Assembly (NCBI GenBank): GCA_036678685.1 | Contig: JAZIHH010000028.1 | Location: forward strand, 1 to 64,000 | Direction: 5' to 3' | DNA: 64,000 nt | Source: JAZIHH01 sp036678685 | GTDB taxonomy: Bacteria > Bacillota > UBA4882 > UBA10575 | Shown here: positions 60,042-64,000 of the stretch, one piece after another | Layout: the number at the start of each line of letters is the position of its first letter | How positions within the stretch are numbered: position 1 is the stretch's first letter | Position numbers and translations under genes: made by a program | The notes under the pieces: model-generated | What the model was told of the DNA's origin: nothing | Database searches by the model: none | Seen by the model: only the letters and a program-made list of their open reading frames with translations

Positions 60042-61025
60042 ATGGCAGAGACAAAACTGGTGGATTCTTATGGCCGGCTCCATAACTATCTGCGCGTCTC
60101 GGTTACCGACCGTTGCAACCTCCGTTGTGTATACTGTATGGGGGAAGAGGGCGTTGAGTGGCTGAACCCGGAGCGGATTCTTCGTTATGAAGAGATTGTC
60201 GAGGTGGTGAAAACCGCAGTCGATTTGGGAGTTGAGCGGGTGCGGATCACCGGGGGGGAACCCCTGGTCCGCCGGGATCTCCCTTTGCTGATTAACGAAT
60301 TAAGCCGGATTTCCGGGTTGAAAGATCTGGCCCTGACCACCAACGGGATCCTCCTCCCGCAACAGGCGGAGATTCTCCGGGAGGCCGGGCTTAAGCGGGT
60401 TAATATCAGTTTGGATTCCCTCCGGCCCGCCACCTACCGTCAACTGACCAGAAGAGGGGACCTCCGTCTGGCCCTGGCCGGAGTGGAAGCGGCGCTAAAA
60501 GCCGGTTTTTCACCGGTGAAAATTAATGTGGTTCTGATGAAAGGTATCAACGACCGGGAAATCCCGGATTTTTTGAAATTGGCCACCGAACGGCCTTTGC
60601 ATATCCGCTTTATTGAATATATGCCCGTCGGCGGCGGAAACATAGACCACAAGGACCGCTTTTTCCCGGTTGCTTCGGCCCTGGAGATGGTGGCGGAGGC
60701 CGGGTTGCGTCCGCTGGGGGAGGCGACGGGGGGTGGACCGGCTACGGTCTACACCATCCCCAACGGGGCGGGAAGCATTGGGTTCATCACTGCCGTGAGC
60801 GGAAAGTTTTGCCGTGATTGTAACCGGTTGCGGCTGACCGCCGACGGTTTCCTCAAACCTTGTCTTTACTGGCCCGATGAATTGGCGGTCAGGCCGTGTT
60901 TGGGAGATCCGGCGCGGCTCCGCGCTTTGTTCCGCCAGGCGATGAAGGTTAAAAAGAGAGAAAGCCGGCTCGAAACGGGGACTCCGTCAAAGGAGAACCG
61001 TTGCATGTCAAGGACGGGAGGTTGA
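60042..61025 (+). CDS. moaA: GTP 3',8-cyclase MoaA
   Basis: MoaA is a radical SAM enzyme that, with MoaC, starts pterin synthesis from GTP. The 327 residues carry the first cluster site CNLRCVYCM, ITGGEPLVRRDL, the GTP-site second cluster CRDCNRLRLTADGFLKPC, and the C-terminal Gly-Gly tail (SRTGG) needed for activity. ATG 60042 follows GGGGGAG. Position right after tupC implies cofactor made for tungsten- or molybdenum-enzymes. Confidence 0.96.
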   Translation: MAETKLVDSYGRLHNYLRVSVTDRCNLRCVYCMGEEGVEWLNPERILRYEEIVEVVKTAVDLGVERVRITGGEPLVRRDLPLLINELSRISGLKDLALTTNGILLPQQAEILREAGLKRVNISLDSLRPATYRQLTRRGDLRLALAGVEAALKAGFSPVKINVVLMKGINDREIPDFLKLATERPLHIRFIEYMPVGGGNIDHKDRFFPVASALEMVAEAGLRPLGEATGGGPATVYTIPNGAGSIGFITAVSGKFCRDCNRLRLTADGFLKPCLYWPDELAVRPCLGDPARLRALFRQAMKVKKRESRLETGTPSKENRCMSRTGG

Positions 61026-61030
61026 AAAGG

Positions 61031-62035
61031 ATGGACCGGCGAAACCAGTTTGTGCCCATCGTCTCCTTTGTGGCCGCCCGTTCCGGAACGGGCAAGACCA
61101 CCCTCCTGGAGAAGGTGATTGCGGAGATGAGGGCCAGAGGATTAAGGGTCGCCACGATGAAACATATAAATCAGGCCAACTTGGACTTGCCCGGTAAGGA
61201 TTCCTGGCGTCATCGCCGGGCCGGAGCGGAAGCCGTCTGCCTGGTCGCCTCCGAAGAAATGCTGTTAATCGGCGACAAAGCGGATTCCACCAATCCGAGG
61301 GCGTTACGTTCCTTCCTGCCGCCGGTCGATTTTATTTTGGCCGAGGGTTTTAAAGAAGCGGACCTGCCCAAGGTGGAAGTAGTGCGGGGGGAGATGGGCC
61401 GCTGCATTCAGACCCCTCCGGAACAACTGGTGGCGGTGGCCACCGACCTTCCGGAGCTTGAGACCATGGTACCCTGTTTTCCCTTGGATGAACCCGGCCC
61501 GCTGGTTGACTTTCTCCTGCAGCGTTTCGGGGAGAAAGCTTCCCCCGGACGGCATTCCCCGGAAATGACCCACTTCGATGAAGCCGGAAGAGCGCGTATG
61601 GTGGACGTCTCGGCCAAAGACAACACTTTGCGGGTGGCGGTAGCCCGCGGCGAAGTCCGGATGCAGCCGGAAACCCTGGCCATGATCAAGGAGGGACGGA
61701 TGAAGAAAGGGGATGTACTGGCCGTCGCCCAGGTGGCTGCGGTGATGGCCGTCAAGGAGACGCCGCGGTTGATCCCGATGTGTCACCCCTTAAACATCGC
61801 CGGGGTCTCTGTCGACTTCCATTTGGATGAGGTGGAGAGCAAAATCGGGGTGGAAGTGGAAGTCAAACTGGTGGGGCGGACGGGAGTGGAAATGGAAGCC
61901 CTGACCGGGGTGAGTGTTGCTGCTTTGACCATTTACGATATGTGTAAAGCGGTTGACCGCAGCATGGAAATTGGCGGCATCTGTTTGGTTGAGAAGAGAG
62001 GCGGCCGGTCCGGCTTTTACCGGCGGGAGGAATAA
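61031..62035 (+). CDS. MobB-MoaC fusion protein
   Basis: The 334-residue protein has an N-terminal P-loop MobB domain (about 1-165: SFVAARSGTGKTTLLEKV, ATMKHINQANLDLPGKDSW, FILAEGFKEADLPK). Then MoaC (about 178-334: MVDVSAKDNTLRVAVARG, IPMCHPLNIAG, GVEMEALTGVSVAALTIYDM, KAVDRSMEIGGI), with its conserved lysine and histidine. MoaC makes cyclic pyranopterin; MobB is a GTPase that assists guanylylation of the cofactor. The fusion joins an early and a late step. ATG 61031 is likely; the frame is open to 61001, overlapping moaA. Confidence 0.93.
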   Translation: MDRRNQFVPIVSFVAARSGTGKTTLLEKVIAEMRARGLRVATMKHINQANLDLPGKDSWRHRRAGAEAVCLVASEEMLLIGDKADSTNPRALRSFLPPVDFILAEGFKEADLPKVEVVRGEMGRCIQTPPEQLVAVATDLPELETMVPCFPLDEPGPLVDFLLQRFGEKASPGRHSPEMTHFDEAGRARMVDVSAKDNTLRVAVARGEVRMQPETLAMIKEGRMKKGDVLAVAQVAAVMAVKETPRLIPMCHPLNIAGVSVDFHLDEVESKIGVEVEVKLVGRTGVEMEALTGVSVAALTIYDMCKAVDRSMEIGGICLVEKRGGRSGFYRREE

Positions 62036-62038
62036 ACG

Positions 62039-62983
62039 ATGAAAGTTGTCGCGGTTTGTACCAGCAAAAAAAAAGGCGAACGTAAAAAAGATGTGGGGCA
62101 AGGAGTTTTAGTGGCCAACCTGGGGTTGGAGGGGGACGCGCACGCCGGTTTTGGCCACCGGCAAGTCAGTCTCCTGGCCATGGAGAGTATTCAAAAGATG
62201 AGAGCGCAAGGTCTGGAAGTAGGGCCGGGCGATTTTGCGGAGAACCTCACGGTGGAGGGGATTGATCTCCTTTCCTTACCCGTGGGCGCCCGGTTGCGGG
62301 TGGGAAAGGAGGCCGTGCTCCGGGTGACCCAGATTGGCAAGGAATGCCATCACCGCTGTGCCATTTACTATCAAGCCGGGGACTGTGTCATGCCCAGGGA
62401 AGGAATCTTTGCCGAAGTGCTGCGCGGCGGAACCGTCCGGAAAGGCGATCCGCTTAAGGTTCTTCCGGACTACCGCTTTGGGGTGATTACCGCCAGTGAT
62501 CAGGGAGCGCGGGGGGAACGCCTGGATGAAAGCGGCCCTTTGTTGAAAGAACTTTTGCAACCCTGGGGCGATGTGATTGCCTATGAAATCCTTCCCGACG
62601 AACGCGACCTGATCGCCCGGACCCTTAGGAGAATGGCTGATCAGCAAAAGGTTGATCTGATCTTCACCACCGGGGGAACCGGTTTCAGCCCGCGGGATGT
62701 TACCCCGGAAGCAACCTTGGATGTGATTGAGCGTCCTATCCCCGGGATCCCGGAAGCAATGCGCGCCGCCGGCATGGCCAAGACCCCCATGGCCATGCTT
62801 TCGCGCGGGGTGGCGGGCATCCGGGGGAAGACTTTGATTATCAATCTTCCGGGTAGCCCCAAGGGAGTGAAAGAAAGTATCCAGGTGTTGTTTCCGGTTT
62901 TGGAGCATGCACTGGAAATAGCCCGCGGTTGTTCCCGGGATTGTGGGAGGAAGGAAGAAGATGAAGCGGGAACTGACCGGTGA
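62039..62983 (+). CDS. MOSC-MogA/MoaB fusion protein
   Basis: The 314-residue protein has a MOSC domain (about 1-145) with GLEGDAHAGFGHRQVSLLA, GDFAENLTVEGIDL and the cysteine pair in GKECHHRCAIY. A MogA/MoaB domain (about 147-300) follows with VITASDQGARGERLDESGP and FTTGGTGFSPRDVTPEAT. MogA adenylylates molybdopterin before metal insertion by MoeA. MOSC domains carry sulfur or cofactor. The C-terminus overlaps the moeB start by 23 bp. Fused MOSC-MogA occurs in some anaerobic Firmicutes. Confidence 0.92.
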   Translation: MKVVAVCTSKKKGERKKDVGQGVLVANLGLEGDAHAGFGHRQVSLLAMESIQKMRAQGLEVGPGDFAENLTVEGIDLLSLPVGARLRVGKEAVLRVTQIGKECHHRCAIYYQAGDCVMPREGIFAEVLRGGTVRKGDPLKVLPDYRFGVITASDQGARGERLDESGPLLKELLQPWGDVIAYEILPDERDLIARTLRRMADQQKVDLIFTTGGTGFSPRDVTPEATLDVIERPIPGIPEAMRAAGMAKTPMAMLSRGVAGIRGKTLIINLPGSPKGVKESIQVLFPVLEHALEIARGCSRDCGRKEEDEAGTDR

Positions 62984-63719
62984 AGAAAGAGAACGCTACT
63001 CCCGTCAGATTATGCTGGGGCCCATAGGAGAAGAAGGACAAAGAAAAATCATCGCCTCTCAAGTCCTGGTCGTTGGCGCCGGCGGCCTGGGTTCGCCGGT
63101 TGCGCTCTATCTCACGGCGGCGGGGGTCGGCAGGATTGGTTTGGTCGACAGTGACTTTGTCGGCTTGTCCAATTTGCAACGGCAGATCCTTTATACCACA
63201 TCCGACCTGGGGGCCCCTAAAGTTGACCGGGCCAAAGAAAAACTGGTGGACTTAAATCCCCATTTACAACTGGAAACGTACCGGATCAGGCTGACGGAGA
63301 AGAATGTTTCCGAGGTGATCGCCGGTTATGATCTGGTAATCATCGCCGTTGACAATTTAGCCACCCGTTATTTATTGAATGAAGCTTGTTTTAAAGCCGG
63401 AAAACCCTTAATTGAAGGGGCGATTGACGGCTTTTGCGGACACGTTACCACTTTTCTTCCTCCCGAGGGGCCCTGTTATCAATGCCTTTTTCCGAAAAAG
63501 GGTGATTACGTAGAGAAAAACGGAAACCCGCCGGGTGTAATAGGCTATGTACCCGGGTTGACCGGCGCCCTTCAAGTTGGCGAAGCGCTTAAAATCATTT
63601 TGGGAATCGGCGAACCTTTGGTTGGCAAGTTACTGTTTTTTGACACCTTAAATATGGAGTTTAAAACGATTCAATACACCCGGTCCCCGGCTTGTCCGGT
63701 ATGCGGGAATAAGAGTTAA
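62961..63719 (+). CDS. moeB: MoeB/ThiF-type adenylyltransferase
   Basis: The 252-residue E1-like enzyme has RYSRQIMLGPIGEEGQ, nucleotide site VVGAGGLGSPVALYL, DFVGLSNLQRQILY, VDNLATRYLLNEAC, and a structural zinc site with two CxxC (CYQCLFP and CPVCGN). MoeB activates the C-terminus of MoaD for sulfur transfer; ThiF acts on ThiS. The molybdenum/tungsten context favours MoeB. No MoaD or ThiS gene is in the window. ATG 62961 is used; the frame overlaps the preceding gene. Confidence 0.88.
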   Translation: MKRELTGEERERYSRQIMLGPIGEEGQRKIIASQVLVVGAGGLGSPVALYLTAAGVGRIGLVDSDFVGLSNLQRQILYTTSDLGAPKVDRAKEKLVDLNPHLQLETYRIRLTEKNVSEVIAGYDLVIIAVDNLATRYLLNEACFKAGKPLIEGAIDGFCGHVTTFLPPEGPCYQCLFPKKGDYVEKNGNPPGVIGYVPGLTGALQVGEALKIILGIGEPLVGKLLFFDTLNMEFKTIQYTRSPACPVCGNKS

Positions 63720-63725
63720 GGGCAG

Positions 63726-63751
63726 GACCCGGCTTCACGGGTCTTTTTTTT
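63726..63751 (+). terminator. Terminator of the cofactor operon
   Basis: GACCCG at 63726-63731 pairs with CGGGTC at 63738-63743 around GCTTCA, followed by TTTTTTTT. Confidence 0.88.
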
Positions 63752-63884
63752 GGGGCGCGGGGCTTTCCGCCGGGTATTGTTATGATTGGCAGGAGAAAAA
63801 CGTGCTCCTGGCGAAGATAAACCCGCGTAACGAACCACCTGGTCCGGCTTTTACCATGCTTCGCAGTCTAGAGGGGGAATCAAT

Positions 63885-64000
63885 TTGTTCTGGGAATTTA
63901 TGCTGTTGGTAGCTGGCGTTTTTTTTATTTCAACCTCTGTATTTTTTATTAGGCTGGCCGACATTGAACCCATTACCCTTTCCGCCTTTCGTTTACTGGT
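63885..64000 (+). CDS. EamA/DMT-family transporter, 5' part
   Basis: The window ends inside this gene. From TTG 63885 (GAGGGGGA upstream) 38 codons read MFWEFMLLVAGVFFISTSVF, then FIRLADIEPITLSAFRLL. A first membrane segment with a following RLA-x(5-6)-P-x(5)-FR pattern is typical of EamA/RhaT-type drug/metabolite exporters. Only the first TM is visible, so the substrate is open. Confidence 0.7.
   Translation, partial: MFWEFMLLVAGVFFISTSVFFIRLADIEPITLSAFRLL

Overview
The window looks like chromosome from an endospore-forming bacterium of the Bacillota that has an outer membrane (a diderm Firmicute). Sporulation genes spoIID, spoIIQ-like and spoIIID lie in a Bacillus-like order before mbl and flgF/flgG-like genes. 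The same window has outer-membrane functions: flagellar L-ring FlgH and P-ring FlgI, a Kdo transferase (WaaA), and an outer-membrane beta-barrel with its LolA-like partner. GC is moderately high in core genes and visibly lower in the first 6 kb. Hydrogenisporia/Limnochordia-type or Negativicutes-type lineages are possible; I cannot decide from sequence alone.

Left end (1-6.3 kb), accessory DNA: an IS21-family element has inserted into a second IS21-family element, which itself interrupted a type I restriction gene (hsdR). Beyond the hsdR tail are a tRNA-like fragment, a candidate small-RNA locus, decayed small ORFs and an intact tRNA-Val. Next (6.3-12.2 kb) is a one-direction operon for a complete ECF vitamin importer: a GntR regulator, S component, PurM-like kinase, fused ATPases, EcfT and an ADP-ribosylglycohydrolase-like enzyme. 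I infer alpha-ribazole salvage for cobamide synthesis. An ISLre2 element abuts its promoter.

Middle (13.9-34.5 kb): ferredoxin, phosphate permease, a CheC-like protein, YwmB, a SleB-type hydrolase with an unusual N-terminal domain, CoaX, HflX, then the sporulation/mbl/flagellar run (spoIID to flgJ). A possible RNA attenuator sits between flgF and flgG. A 215-bp GC-rich tandem repeat follows flgJ, with a related copy at 17.5 kb. A membrane protein, a methyltransferase and rplM-rpsI close this part.

34.5-54.1 kb: an unrecognised conserved gene overlapping waaA; a TetR-controlled MMPL exporter operon with its LolA-like and outer-membrane partners; a GT8 glycosyltransferase; a TrpB2-type tryptophan synthase under a tryptophan T-box; copper ATPase CopA; cupin; tRNA-Pro; HAD phosphatase; lactate dehydrogenase; RNase HI; a cation diffusion facilitator; and a thioredoxin-like/CcdA redox pair.

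54.2-63.7 kb: a compact molybdenum/tungsten cofactor and tungstate uptake operon preceded by a riboswitch-like leader with an intrinsic terminator: moeA, moeA-PBP fusion, tupABC, moaA, mobB-moaC fusion, MOSC-mogA fusion and moeB. No moaD or moaE is seen in the window. The right edge cuts an EamA-type transporter gene.
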